Below are positions 8,901 to 17,809 of a stretch of DNA of 32,543 bases, piece after piece; the stretch's first letter is position 1, and every line of letters begins with the position of its first letter. The translations under genes were made by a program, and so were the position numbers. The stretch comes from Asterionellopsis glacialis. Its lineage: Eukaryota > Bacillariophyta > Plagiogrammaphyceae > Rhaphoneidales > Asterionellopsidaceae. Location of the stretch: contig WKLE02000462.1 of NCBI GenBank assembly GCA_014885115.2, positions 3,630 to 36,172 of the forward strand. Direction: 5' to 3'. Under the pieces are notes generated by a model. The model did not search any database. It had not been told where the DNA came from and saw only the letters and a program-made list of their open reading frames with translations.

Positions 8901-11745
8901 TCCTCACTTTAATGTAGATGTCATTTTAATTGCTTGTTGCCTTCTCTTGACTTTTCTAGAGTGTTTTTGTGAATAGTTCCTCTAATGTAGATATGATTTA
9001 TTCTTTCCTCACTTTTTCTCTAAAATTAGTATTAATTGTCCTGTCCTTTTGTACTTATAATATCTTGAACTGCCCTAACAAGACCTATTCAACATTTAAA
9101 GTTCAACAGTTGGTAAAGGAAAGAAATGAGTAGAAAAAGAAATCAGAACAGACAGGAGATGGAACTTGCTGAAATATAATCAGTATCATGCAAACTGGAT
9201 AGCTCTTTTTTTTGTTATGTTCTAATACCATTTATGGAAAATGTGCACCTATAGATCAAAATGAAAATATTCTTAACATTAAGGCATATTTTGACAAGGA
9301 GGAAGCTTGGTTGAGCAGTTTTGTCTTGAGTGGTGGAAGTATCCATATGAAGGTGCATGTGGAAGAAAAAGCATGTGGAAGAAGTGGCAAATTGTGACTA
9401 TGAACGGCCCAGGTGAATATTTTTTTTTAAAAATCAGAGAAGGCTGAAGAAAATGATAATAATACCCACTGCTAGCAGCAAGGACAGCAGCATTTGCTAG
9501 AACTTACATATAGGGTGCAACAGAAGAAGAAGATGCTAGTAACTTGATAGATCACAATCAGGAAAAGATGTTTTACTTATCAAAAGAAAGGGACCCGCAG
9601 TGTCATTTTCTGAAAAGAAGTCAAGGAGGAGTGGGACTAGTTAGAAGTACTTTTTTGTATTATAATGGATGATAGAGGAAGGAAATTCAACAAAATACAC
9701 TGGTACTAGTAGTACAATAAGAGATTAGTATGTAATAACAAAATGATCATACATCAGCAATAATAATATGTATAAACTACACTTAATTATGAGAGGTTTC
9801 TTCTTGTAGAGTGATGATATTACTATCAATCCCTGAATCTTTTTTCAAAAACAACATGATCATGAAATATAAGAAACAAGGGTCAATGAGGATGTACCTG
9901 AATTTTTTATTTTATGCCAGTCTGGCAAACTTAAAAAATCTAAGAAACCCTGTTTGCTAGTAGTAATCTTGGTGGTCATGGAGCAACTGAAATAATTTCT
10001 AACAAAATGAATGTTCATGATTTGTTACCATGTAACATATTCAACAAGTTCTTTTTTATTTTAATAACATCACCATATTTACTTATGGAATTTCTTGTAA
10101 GCAATGTTACAAACTTCAACCTTGAAATTTTGCCCATAAACAACTAACACCAAGCTTGGCAAAAATTGTATCATTACTTTTGGTGTGTGTGCACTGTATT
10201 TAGTTTACTGGCCATTCTTCAGGGCTGTGATGAGATATGCATGAATAATAGAAAATGATAACCAAGTTGGTATTCTAATAAATCTACAGGGGGGGTTACT
10301 AATATTAAAATTTCCACCAATCCTCCTAGGAAGAATAATTGATGTCCTGTTTTAAGGACTGCCATCATTCACAAATTATCTTTCCCAGTCATCTTGCTGT
10401 CAGCAGGTATGTTGAACCTTTTGCAGCTCTGTTGCAGCTCTAAGGATGAGGGGGCATACTACAATTCTGCTGTTTCTCTCTCATTTATTGATTATATTTT
10501 CAAGCCCAGAACCTTAGCTGTGGTAGTCTTGAACACACAATAAATATTAAATTTGATTTCATTTGATTTTATATTTTCAAGCCCAACAAGTATGTTGTAT
10601 TGTTCTTGACTACAGAATACTAGATACACTACATTTTTAAACAAATTAAATGCGCATCCTACTAACAATTATGATTATAGCTGCCTACTTTAACAGGTCA
10701 GACCACACAAGGGAATAAATGTTCACACCACCACAAGACCAGAATAGTCTATCCTCTTATAAATTGCAACAAAACTTATTCATATGCCTTAAATGATGCA
10801 TATGTTTTTATCCTTTAATATTTTTTACTGTTTGTGCTAGTTTATAGTCTGGTGCACTTTCATATGAAGCAATAGTTGTGAAGTTCCTTGTCTTATGATC
10901 TCTATTGCATAGTTCTTGAGCCCTTTATATATCATGTACTAAACTGAGGACTCATGCCTCATTTGCTAAATGTCCTCAAATTAGATTTTGGGATAAAAGT
11001 TTTTAATGTTCTTTTGTTTATTCAGACCCTCTGTAGAATAATTTCAAAAAGATAATTGTTGGCATAAAAGAAAATAACAAGGTCTTGTGGTTTGTAGTGA
11101 TGCTGGTGTGTAGAGGTCTACATCTCTCAAGAGAAGGGAAACCAGCAACAATACATGTTGCTTTGTCTCCTGTATATATCTACAGCATGAATATATTGAA
11201 TTGATTGTTGTTTACACATACTAGTATACTAGTGTTATTGTATTCCAGCCAGTATATTGTCAAGAGGATCATGATGTGATATTGTTTTCAATACTCCTGC
11301 TGTACTCACCCTCTTTATGGTTATCACAGATCAGTGAGGAGGGGTCTAAGTGTTCTTACTAGATCTAACCAGCTTCAACTTTTAAATTATATTTTTAGTA
11401 TTATATTTTTGTCCATGCTTAGTGTCCCAGTGTTAGTATCCTGTTTGTGAAAGATGATAGGGTAATCTGTCTAATGATATACATGTAAGTAGTTTTCAAT
11501 GTTGTTGGTGGTCCAATGGGGGTCCTAGCCTGTCCACCATAATGGAATTAAAATGGTATTCTTTTTTACTGTAGTGGTGGTTGCAGCTAGGTATGTTGTT
11601 TGGGAGAAGCTTCAATAAAAGTCACTGTCCATACAATTTTATAGAGTTGTGCTCTACAATGCTAGGGAGGCACCATGACATTAGAATGATCAGCTCTTTA
11701 GAGATGAAAGGAAACCAATTTGCCTGTGCCACCAAGTTATAACAG
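5960..11745. other. CpG-depleted, AT-rich, gene-free block (likely a methylated and decayed transposon)
   Basis: By eye there are only about six CpG dinucleotides between 6781 and 11700 (near 6880, 7472, 8158, 9404, 9595 and 10653), where a random sequence of this composition would have far more than a hundred. Neighbouring genes have CpG at ordinary density, and CpG reappears at about 11746 and upstream of 5960. TpG and CpA are common, as expected from deamination of methylated CpG. No open frame of convincing length exists on either strand. The size (5.8 kb) fits one full copia element, and the lower end does contain copia reverse transcriptase and RNase H on the minus strand. In the upper part (about 7.5-11.7 kb), where integrase and gag would be expected, I recognise no protein motif. 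An ATG-started 61-codon frame at 9212-9397 (+) resembles nothing I know. Confidence 0.75.
6160..7475 (-). mobile_element. Decayed Ty1/copia retrotransposon: reverse transcriptase and RNase H relic
   Basis: Reading the minus strand from high to low coordinates gives copia pol motifs in the right order, broken by stops and frameshifts. There is a VFD..KLESL segment (near 7470-7427) at the start of the RT domain, a K(T/A).HIKN.YLQ segment corresponding to the first catalytic region, and GAAF.NHLA (7125-7090), the helix after the family's LYG.K motif. Next come DGFK followed by YILLYVDD, with the YVDD catalytic box at 6981-6970, YLGAKIRK and NGVTAWS (6875-6816), and YLNNHDNMRMLFD. DSDHAG of RNase H is at 6304-6287, followed by a stop where an Arg is expected, and a NMAPIQ segment. 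Several stops are TGA where the family has Arg, consistent with CGA to TGA deamination. The element is dead. The subgroup cannot be fixed by eye. Confidence 0.78.
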
Positions 11746-12038
11746 ACGTATCCAGTTCTACTTTTCGAAATGTCGAAACAAAGTTCTAAGTTATAGGTAG
11801 TTCTAATGAAAATGAGTGTACCAGAAGGAGTGATTTTAAGCTTCTTGACAGCTGCTATAATGAAATGTATAATGTTGTTGATAAAAAAATAATATTATTC
11901 AAGCCTTATTTTGCAGTACATCCCCTACCTCCCCTTCCCAACCATTATTGAGCATTGATCCCTAGGTCCTAAATATTTTGCTTCTCTGGTTATTGACTGG
12001 ATACACAAAATAGATCGAAATCCTGTCCACGGAAAAAG
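11746..12038. other. Spacer between CpG-depleted block and KNL1-like gene
   Basis: About 290 bp where CpG reappears (11746, 11765, 11773) between the upper edge of the depleted block and the stop codon of the coiled-coil/RWD gene. It holds an AT-rich stretch around 11880-11900. I see no gene, and no copy of the sequence at 5416-5981 that would mark a second LTR. Confidence 0.5.
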
Positions 12039-13610
12039 TTATGATACATTCCGGCGAGTAGGTAGAGTTGGAGTACCGGGAAGAGTCATACCTTCATCCT
12101 TCTCAATCTTGTTGACTTCCTGAACAATAGCATCCATTAAAGCCAAAGGACTGCGGAATACGTCCATATTGATTGATTCCTTAAGATCCTCCAATCTCTG
12201 TTGATTCCATCCTCCAACACCAACAATGCGATCTACATAGACACTCCCACTGACTACTGGACAGTCGGGTGTAAGCACCAAGACAACCGCAATTCCCTCA
12301 TTTAAAGAACAGACGAGTTCTTGATCTGTGCCTCCGTACCCATAATCAAAGGACCACGATTTTCCAATCTTGGTAAGGTACCGCGATCGAAGAAGAGCGA
12401 GTTCTTCCACACGGGATGTGATTGCCCTAATGCGTGCCAGGGCTTCGCGGAGCAGAAATTGCAAGTCACCTACAGGTCCAAAGCTATTGCCAAGTCTGAC
12501 TAAATCATCCAATGGTGGAATTCGCATCTGAAAGACATTGTCGTTGCTGTCTTCTTCCATTTCACCCTGATCTTGATTTGTAAAGGGTGCTGTAATGAGT
12601 GTTGGTGTTAGGAAAGTAGCACCTGATACACGCAATTCTTCTGCTCGACCACTTCGTTTGCGTTTGGAGGATGTTTGAATACTTGTCATTTCAACTAGAA
12701 GTTCGTGCTTTCCTAATAATAAAATTTTGATTTGCAAAGAATTTTGTTGTGACTCCTTAGATTCTACACTTAAAATCTTAATACCACCCAGTTCCTCCAT
12801 AGTTGATCGGATTGTTTCATACCAAGAAGACATTTCCTGCAATTCCTCCATCCGTTTCTTCATATCAGCTGTCTTGACCCTGACTTCACCTAGGGCTGCA
12901 GGGTCTTCTGTGACAACTGTTGTGGGTGAAACAGCCCTAATTTGACGTCGCGTTTCTTCTAAAGATTCCTTGCTTTGTGCTGTTTCTGCTTGGATGGAGC
13001 GTAATTGAGCTTCTAATTCTGCCTTTCGTTGGGCAAGATTAGCTAATTTTTCTTCTTGCATGGCAAGCTCCTCTTCATCGACATCTCCACCCTCTGTCTC
13101 ATCATCATCCTTGTCGTCTTTTTGTTCTTGTGAATATCCGTCACAATCATTATTATCATTATCATTTTGCTCCAACTCGGATACCATCGTACCCAATTCT
13201 TGTCGTCGTAACACAAAGGTATCATACTTGGCACGAAGAAGATCCATTTTACGATTAACTTGTACAGCTGTGTCTAATAACTGCTCTTGTACGTGTGACC
13301 GTTGAGCTTCCATCTCTTGTACTTCTTGTTCGTCTGGCAACGTTGGCATTTCAAAGGATGATCCATCCCATGTTGCTAAATGTTCATAAAATAATTGTTG
13401 CATCCTCCGTTTCAGATATTCATCACGAGCTTCTTGGTACCGTTGAACTATTTCTTTATCCAAAACGATACCACTATCGGCGGGACAATCAATATCGTCA
13501 CCATGATTATTATTATTTGCTGTCAATTCATTCGCGTACTTTTCAGGGAGTTTGTACGATTCCAACTGATCTAATGTAGCTCGGAGTTGTGAGAGTTTAG
13601 TCGATGTCAT
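12039..13610 (-). CDS. Coiled-coil protein with C-terminal RWD-like region, possible KNL1/Spc105-type kinetochore protein
   Basis: This is an intronless 523-aa protein starting at the ATG at 13610-13608. Residues about 50-145 and 180-285 are charged helices with heptad character (a coiled coil), broken by an Asp-rich linker near 148-182. A compact alpha/beta region follows: helix WYETIRSTMEELGG, strand IKILSVES, strands QIKILLL and HELLVEMT, then a basic SSKRKR loop. A second unit runs from about 380 to 515: a helix with LREALARIR..TSRVEEL.LLR, strands and loops including WSFDYG, ELVCSLNEGIAVVLVLTP, and a C-terminal helix. A coiled coil followed by two RWD-like folds joined by a helix is the layout of the KNL1/Spc105 C-terminus, which binds the Mis12 complex at kinetochores. 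No MELT-like repeats were seen, and the protein is short for KNL1. Coding is certain; the family is inferred from layout only. Other RWD kinetochore proteins are possible. Confidence 0.6.
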   Translation of the reverse strand: MTSTKLSQLRATLDQLESYKLPEKYANELTANNNNHGDDIDCPADSGIVLDKEIVQRYQEARDEYLKRRMQQLFYEHLATWDGSSFEMPTLPDEQEVQEMEAQRSHVQEQLLDTAVQVNRKMDLLRAKYDTFVLRRQELGTMVSELEQNDNDNNDCDGYSQEQKDDKDDDETEGGDVDEEELAMQEEKLANLAQRKAELEAQLRSIQAETAQSKESLEETRRQIRAVSPTTVVTEDPAALGEVRVKTADMKKRMEELQEMSSWYETIRSTMEELGGIKILSVESKESQQNSLQIKILLLGKHELLVEMTSIQTSSKRKRSGRAEELRVSGATFLTPTLITAPFTNQDQGEMEEDSNDNVFQMRIPPLDDLVRLGNSFGPVGDLQFLLREALARIRAITSRVEELALLRSRYLTKIGKSWSFDYGYGGTDQELVCSLNEGIAVVLVLTPDCPVVSGSVYVDRIVGVGGWNQQRLEDLKESINMDVFRSPLALMDAIVQEVNKIEKDEGMTLPGTPTLPTRRNVS

Positions 13611-14134
13611 GATACAGCAGCAATAAATTACTCGAATGATGGACGTTTGTTGTTTTTAATAATGTTGTGGAATGTGCAGGTACGTATGTTGTGTTTTTGA
13701 ATCAATGTTCAACAAGAAGAAGAGAGTCCAATTGGGACTACGAGGAAACACGCGAAAAAAAAAAAAAGAAGATATGGAAAGTGACGGTTTGATGATGGGT
13801 TTCAATTTTTTGGCGGCGGCAACAAAACTTCAAAAACTTACCTGGTGCTCTTGGATTATGTAAAGTTCATACCAGATTCTACGTACGCACACGAGCACAA
13901 GGTAAAAAAAATCAAAACGGCGCAAAATAATTGTTCCTTGTCCGCTTGTCCGTATCCCCATAATATGTCTGTCCACCATACGTCACCAACCAAAAAAATT
14001 CAAAGAAGAGACCCTCCCCCCCGTGGCGGGAACTAGAGCAGATGTTTCCACCAAGCAGGCGCAGCAGCAAGACACCCCACACGATCGACGTCTCACAACT
14101 GAAACACTCTACTGACAATACACCAACCACCACC
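13611..14134. promoter_or_regulatory. Bidirectional region between KNL1-like and cyclophilin-SYF2 genes
   Basis: This 524-bp spacer lies between two divergent start codons. It contains GGCGGGAA at 14025-14032, matching the E2F/DP core, and TTTTTTGGCGGCGGC near 13806-13820, another E2F-like site. There is an A-run at about 13757-13767. The frame from the upstream ATG at 14042 continues into the cyclophilin, so the right 93 bp could be coding if that start is used. Confidence 0.5.
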
Positions 14135-15184
14135 ATGACGATCAAGGCTTACATGGATATTAATGTAGGACCGACACGGCTCGGTTCTCTTCAACTCTTA
14201 TTACATGATGATACAGTTCCAAAGACAGTATTGAACTTTTGCAAGTTATTACAACGGTCTGGTGGTCCCACCCAAAAAGGGTACAAGGGTTGTCCCTTTC
14301 ATCGAATTATTAAAGGTTTCATGGCACAGGGTGGTGATTTTACCAAGGGTGATGGTACCGGTGGAGAATGTATATACAATGATGGGAAAAGTTTTCAAGA
14401 TGAAAACTTTCTTCTAAGTCATGATGATCGAGGTATTCTAAGCATGGCGAATTCCGGACCTCATACCAACGGTAGTCAATTCTTTATTTGTTTCCGACCT
14501 ACACCCCATTTGGATGGAAAGCATGTTGTTTTTGGTCGTGTCAATCTTGCCGATGAAGAAAGTGTACGGGTATTGGACGCCATGGAAAAAGTTCAAACCA
14601 ATACGAAAAATGATAGACCCATCTCTCCTGTCACTATCGTTGAATGTGGACTGGTACAAGATAAGAATACTACTGCTGCCTCTGCTGCTCCAGAAACTAT
14701 TGCCCAAGACGATGATGAAATTGATTTAGACGATGAAGACGAACATGATAATGACAGCAACAATGACCCTGCTAAAGATCAAGAAAATGAAACTCAAAAG
14801 GAAATCCCCACAAAGAGCGTTACAGAAGTTTCCAAGAATAGTAATGATGATACACAAATAGATTTGGCATCCAAACAACAACAAGCACCACCACCAGAAG
14901 AAGAACAAAAACCCAAAACAAAGAGTCAACTGTTGCGGGAACGTTTACGAAATCTCAAAATGAAAAATAATCAAGCACGACAATTGAATCGACAAGAAGT
15001 CATGAGAGAAGGAGAACGACTTGGTAGTGAAGAAGGAATGATAAAAGAACGACGAAGACAGGCAAAGCAAGATAAAAAGGCAAAGCAAAAGGATTGGGAA
15101 AGTCGTAATGCAAAAGCATTGGAAGTTGGTGCCACGGCAGGAATTGAAGGAAAATTCTTAGTCGAACAAGCGTCGGATAGTTTG
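14135..15184 (+). CDS. Cyclophilin-SYF2 fusion protein, exon 1 (cyclophilin domain and N-terminal SYF2)
   Basis: Exon 1 encodes 350 residues, and with exon 2 (15344-15763) the protein has 489. Residues 1-165 are a cyclophilin-type peptidyl-prolyl isomerase: HRIIKGFMAQGGDF with catalytic R57, LSMANSGPHTNGSQFF (Q115, F116, F117) and LDGKHVVFG. The Trp that contacts cyclosporin in human CypA (Trp121) is His125 here. An acidic linker (about 185-240) leads into a SYF2 N-terminal helix with RLRNLK.KNNQAR..NRQEV. SYF2 is a Prp19-complex-associated spliceosome protein, and several cyclophilins are also spliceosomal. The ATG at 14135 (ACCATGA) fits the usual cyclophilin start; an in-frame ATG at 14042 would add 31 unrelated residues. 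The exon ends with TTG before GTAAGT, in phase 0. Without splicing the frame would run on to a stop at 15209-15211 and lose the SYF2 core. Confidence 0.9.
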
Positions 15185-15343
15185 GTAAGTGTCACATTGT
15201 TCTTTTATTAGTAAAATGTACTGAACAGTGTAACAGATTCGATGAGAGAATCGCGACCTCTTTATATATTCCTTCAAATTTATCTAACCATTCCACTGTT
15301 ATATTTTATTTTCTTTCTTTTAAACATCTAAAATCATTTATAG
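15185..15343 (+). other. Spliceosomal intron of the cyclophilin-SYF2 gene
   Basis: This 159-nt phase-0 intron has donor GTAAGT (15185-15190), a T-rich tract near 15301-15321 and acceptor TAG at 15341-15343. Joining 15184 to 15344 restores one frame through the SYF2 homology. It is the only intron I can support in the window. Confidence 0.88.
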
Positions 15344-15763
15344 AAAAATGCAAACAGACAAGCTGAAAAGGATGAAAGGAGCAGGCATGATGTTAGGGAT
15401 TATCACAATTCAGAGGGTCAACATCGTAATTATGAACGTAACTTACAAAGTCTTCCAGCCGAAGGGACGTTGCGACGAGAAGATGATGCGACGAGTACAT
15501 TTGACCCACTCCGTGCAACTATGGCTGATGGTGGCGGACGGGAAAAGCAAGCAGAACGGGACGGGGCACGACGATTAGCACATGAATTACAACGAAGAAT
15601 TGATAAACAGACCAAGAAGAAACGTAATAGGTTGGACTTTGAAGCCACTGATGTTAGCTACATTAACGAAAGGAACAAACGATTCAATAAAAAGATTGGT
15701 CGTAACTTTGATGAACATACTGCCGAAATTCGACAAAACTTGGAGCGAGGAACAGCCTTATAG
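15344..15763 (+). CDS. Cyclophilin-SYF2 fusion protein, exon 2 (SYF2 C-terminal core)
   Basis: Exon 2 encodes the last 139 residues and ends with TAG at 15761-15763. It carries the SYF2 core: a YERNLQSLP segment matching the family's Y.RL.K.. helix, an FDPL segment, a basic helix with RRIDKQTKKKR, the hallmark D(V/I)SYINERN..FNKK, and the C-terminal AEIRQNLERGTAL, almost identical to animal and yeast SYF2. SYF2 supports the catalytic spliceosome as part of the NTC together with Isy1 and Syf1. As the domain sits in frame behind a cyclophilin across a good intron, fusion rather than gene adjacency is supported. Transcript evidence would be decisive, since a separate SYF2 transcript cannot be excluded. 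Confidence 0.9.
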   Translation, partial: KNANRQAEKDERSRHDVRDYHNSEGQHRNYERNLQSLPAEGTLRREDDATSTFDPLRATMADGGGREKQAERDGARRLAHELQRRIDKQTKKKRNRLDFEATDVSYINERNKRFNKKIGRNFDEHTAEIRQNLERGTAL

Positions 15764-16624
15764 GAGAGTCCGAAGTGGTTGTACTGTAAGAGTCAATCAA
15801 ACTACTTTCTTCTTCATTGAAAATGCACATTCAATCACTATATAATATTTACCTCTAGTTTGGTCAAGATTTACTAAAGAAAAAGGATGACAGAATGCCT
15901 ACAACTTGACGAAGGATGCATCTTTACTTCATANNNNNACAAATTACTCCAACGTTGTTTTTCCTAGCACCCCGGGTTGTTTTACCTAATGCAACCCCCC
16001 CCCCCAATAAAACGAGGAGAATTATTTTTGGTAGATAAAGAGTTGCTTTGGCTGGTTTCACGAGCATAGAATAGGAAAGCCATGAAACATTCTTTCTCTC
16101 TAAGAGACAAGGTCTTCTAGAAGACTAACTACAATAGAGATTCTCTAGACTAGAGAGGACTACCTCCTTGGACTTACCTAGTCGGACTTAGACTAGAACT
16201 AGACTAGAAAGTGAAACCGTATCTACTAGCTCTAGAGAGAGGACAAGTTCTACCAGTAGGGTCTGGTCCTCGAGATAGTTGACCCCCGGAAAATGGGTCC
16301 CTCCCCTGGAATGCAGAAGTTGACCGTAGTCTACAGTTCAGTAGCAATCCTACAAAGCACCAGTATTATATTTCACTCACCCGCTCAAGGTTTGACCCAG
16401 TATTTCACTTACCCACCCAGGTTTGAACCAATCCTGTCCGCTGCACGATTGATGAATGATTCAAGTTTACCTGTACAGGGCTGACTCATCATTTTTTTTC
16501 ATCTTGGCGGAGTCAGTGAAACCAAAACCTGACCTCGAGGATCGAGACAAGCGAAAGACGATCACGCATTCCAATAAATAGGTGTTTCGAAAACAGCAGT
16601 TGAAAGTAAGAAGAACTGAACACG
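15764..16624. other. Intergenic region with assembly gap, C-tract and CTAG-rich block
   Basis: There is a run of five N at 15934-15938 and eleven C at 15995-16005. From about 16110 to 16270 the sequence is packed with CTAG words, including the 14-bp palindrome GTCTTCTAGAAGAC (16112-16125), whose core TTCTAGAA also fits a heat-shock-element pair. No convincing gene was found; the 63-codon frame at 16293-16484 has no recognisable content. Confidence 0.6.
15934..15938. other. Assembly gap (5 N)
   Basis: Five consecutive undetermined bases lie just downstream of the cyclophilin-SYF2 gene. The true length and contiguity across this point are unknown, so the linkage of the two halves of the window rests on the assembly. 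Confidence 0.98.
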
Positions 16625-17263
16625 ATGAAGGCAACTCTAATTCCTGCATTCCTGCTCATGTCCGCATCAGTGGTGAGCGGATTTTTTACAAGCAAAGCCG
16701 AACCGGTGAAATCTTTGCGAAGTGACGAGGCTTTCCGCATTTTCAAGGAAAAGTATCCAGATAGAGCTGCTCGGAAAAGAGCTCCATGGGCGTCTTGGGG
16801 TGTTCCCCGTGCAGATTTTGATGGTACAAAGTTCAAAGTTGTAGAAAAGGAAGGAACGATGGGTGAGAGAATGTCCGATATTGATGAGAAACGCGCGCGT
16901 GCTTCCTTTACTGAACTTGCAAAGCTGTATGGAGAAGACGAGGCCATTGAAATGGTTCGCATTATGCCACTTATTCTTGCTTTCAACAAAGACTGTTTTG
17001 CGGCCAGTCTGGAAGAATGGTCAAAGATCTTTGGAGCAGAAGAATCCAAGGCAATGGTCCTTAGAAATCCGGGACTTCTTGCAGTGCAACCACGTGAAGC
17101 TGCGTGTGCAACTGATCAGACAATGACCTTCTCGTACATCGTTGCCGCTACGCGTCCATTAGGGCCTGTTTTGCTACCTGGGACTTTATTTTTGCTTTCG
17201 ACACCTCTTCTTGAAGAAGTAACGGGAATTCCAATCCGTTCAAGTTTTCTTGGTTTATTCTAA
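16625..17263 (+). CDS. Predicted secreted or plastid-targeted protein of unknown function
   Basis: This is an intronless 212-aa protein. Residues 1-20 form a signal peptide (Lys, then a hydrophobic stretch, then SASVVSG). It is followed at once by two Phe and Ser/Lys-rich residues, which resembles the ASAFAP-type motif that sends diatom proteins into the four-membrane plastid. The mature part is mostly helical: a FRIFKEKYPDRAARKRAPWASWGVPR segment conserved in feel, then TELAKLYGEDEAIEMVRIMPLILAFN and SLEEWSKIFGAEESKAMVLRNPGLLAV, two units resembling repeats of mTERF type. The last 40 residues are hydrophobic (RPLGPVLLPGTLFLLSTPLLEEV), possibly one membrane segment. I do not know a named family. 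Targeting and mTERF-like character are inferences. Confidence 0.8.
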   Translation: MKATLIPAFLLMSASVVSGFFTSKAEPVKSLRSDEAFRIFKEKYPDRAARKRAPWASWGVPRADFDGTKFKVVEKEGTMGERMSDIDEKRARASFTELAKLYGEDEAIEMVRIMPLILAFNKDCFAASLEEWSKIFGAEESKAMVLRNPGLLAVQPREAACATDQTMTFSYIVAATRPLGPVLLPGTLFLLSTPLLEEVTGIPIRSSFLGLF

Positions 17264-17809
17264 CAAAAATTTTGGTGGTTTGAAAGCTAAAACGGATGAA
17301 AGTGGCTACAATTAAGTCATACACAGCTATTTGATGAAAAAACTTTAAGAGATATAGAATTTTGCTGTTGCATAGAACATTCAAGTTAAGGGCGTATCTC
17401 TCTATTCAAGCTCTAGGGTACTTGTTGATTGGTATGTTTTGAATTCTCGACCTCCCAGAAGACAGAGCGGCGCTATTCCTGCTATTTGGTACTTCAAGCC
17501 TCGCTCTCTAGAGCGCGCTTCTCTCTTTATCCATCTGAACTCTCTTAGGGCATATCCAAAGCAAATAGTAAATAACATCTTTTTGTACTCATTTTTATGG
17601 AACTTGTGTTGCATGACATCAACATCATCTTCTCATTAAATTTATCCGCTCAAGAGCTTCTACTCTAGTTAGTAAGAAATGATTTGAAGAAAGTTTGAAA
17701 TTATTCTGATTTTTATTTCAATTAGAGTTTCATTCAGATGTAGACTGGAATCATATTGGAACCCAGCAAATAAATTATTAGTAACTTCAAAAAGGGAATC
17801 CATCACTCT
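17264..17809. other. Intergenic region downstream of the 16625-17263 gene
   Basis: AT-rich spacer with no gene I can support. The short frames at 17402-17614 (-) and 17439-17639 (+) lie on opposite strands of the same stretch and have no recognisable motifs. CTAG words begin near 17500. Confidence 0.45.

Noticed and set aside
14042..14134. Upstream ATG of the cyclophilin-SYF2 gene
   Set aside because: It is in frame and cannot be excluded, but the 31 extra residues have no cyclophilin similarity and the ATG at 14135 has the better context and the usual family start.
15185..15211. Stop of cyclophilin at 15209-15211 as a complete gene
   Set aside because: Consensus donor GTAAGT precedes this stop and the spliced frame restores the whole SYF2 domain.
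16380..16440. tRNA-like T-arm words (GGTTTGAACC, GGTTTGACCC)
   Set aside because: No matching acceptor stem, D-arm or anticodon arm could be built around them.
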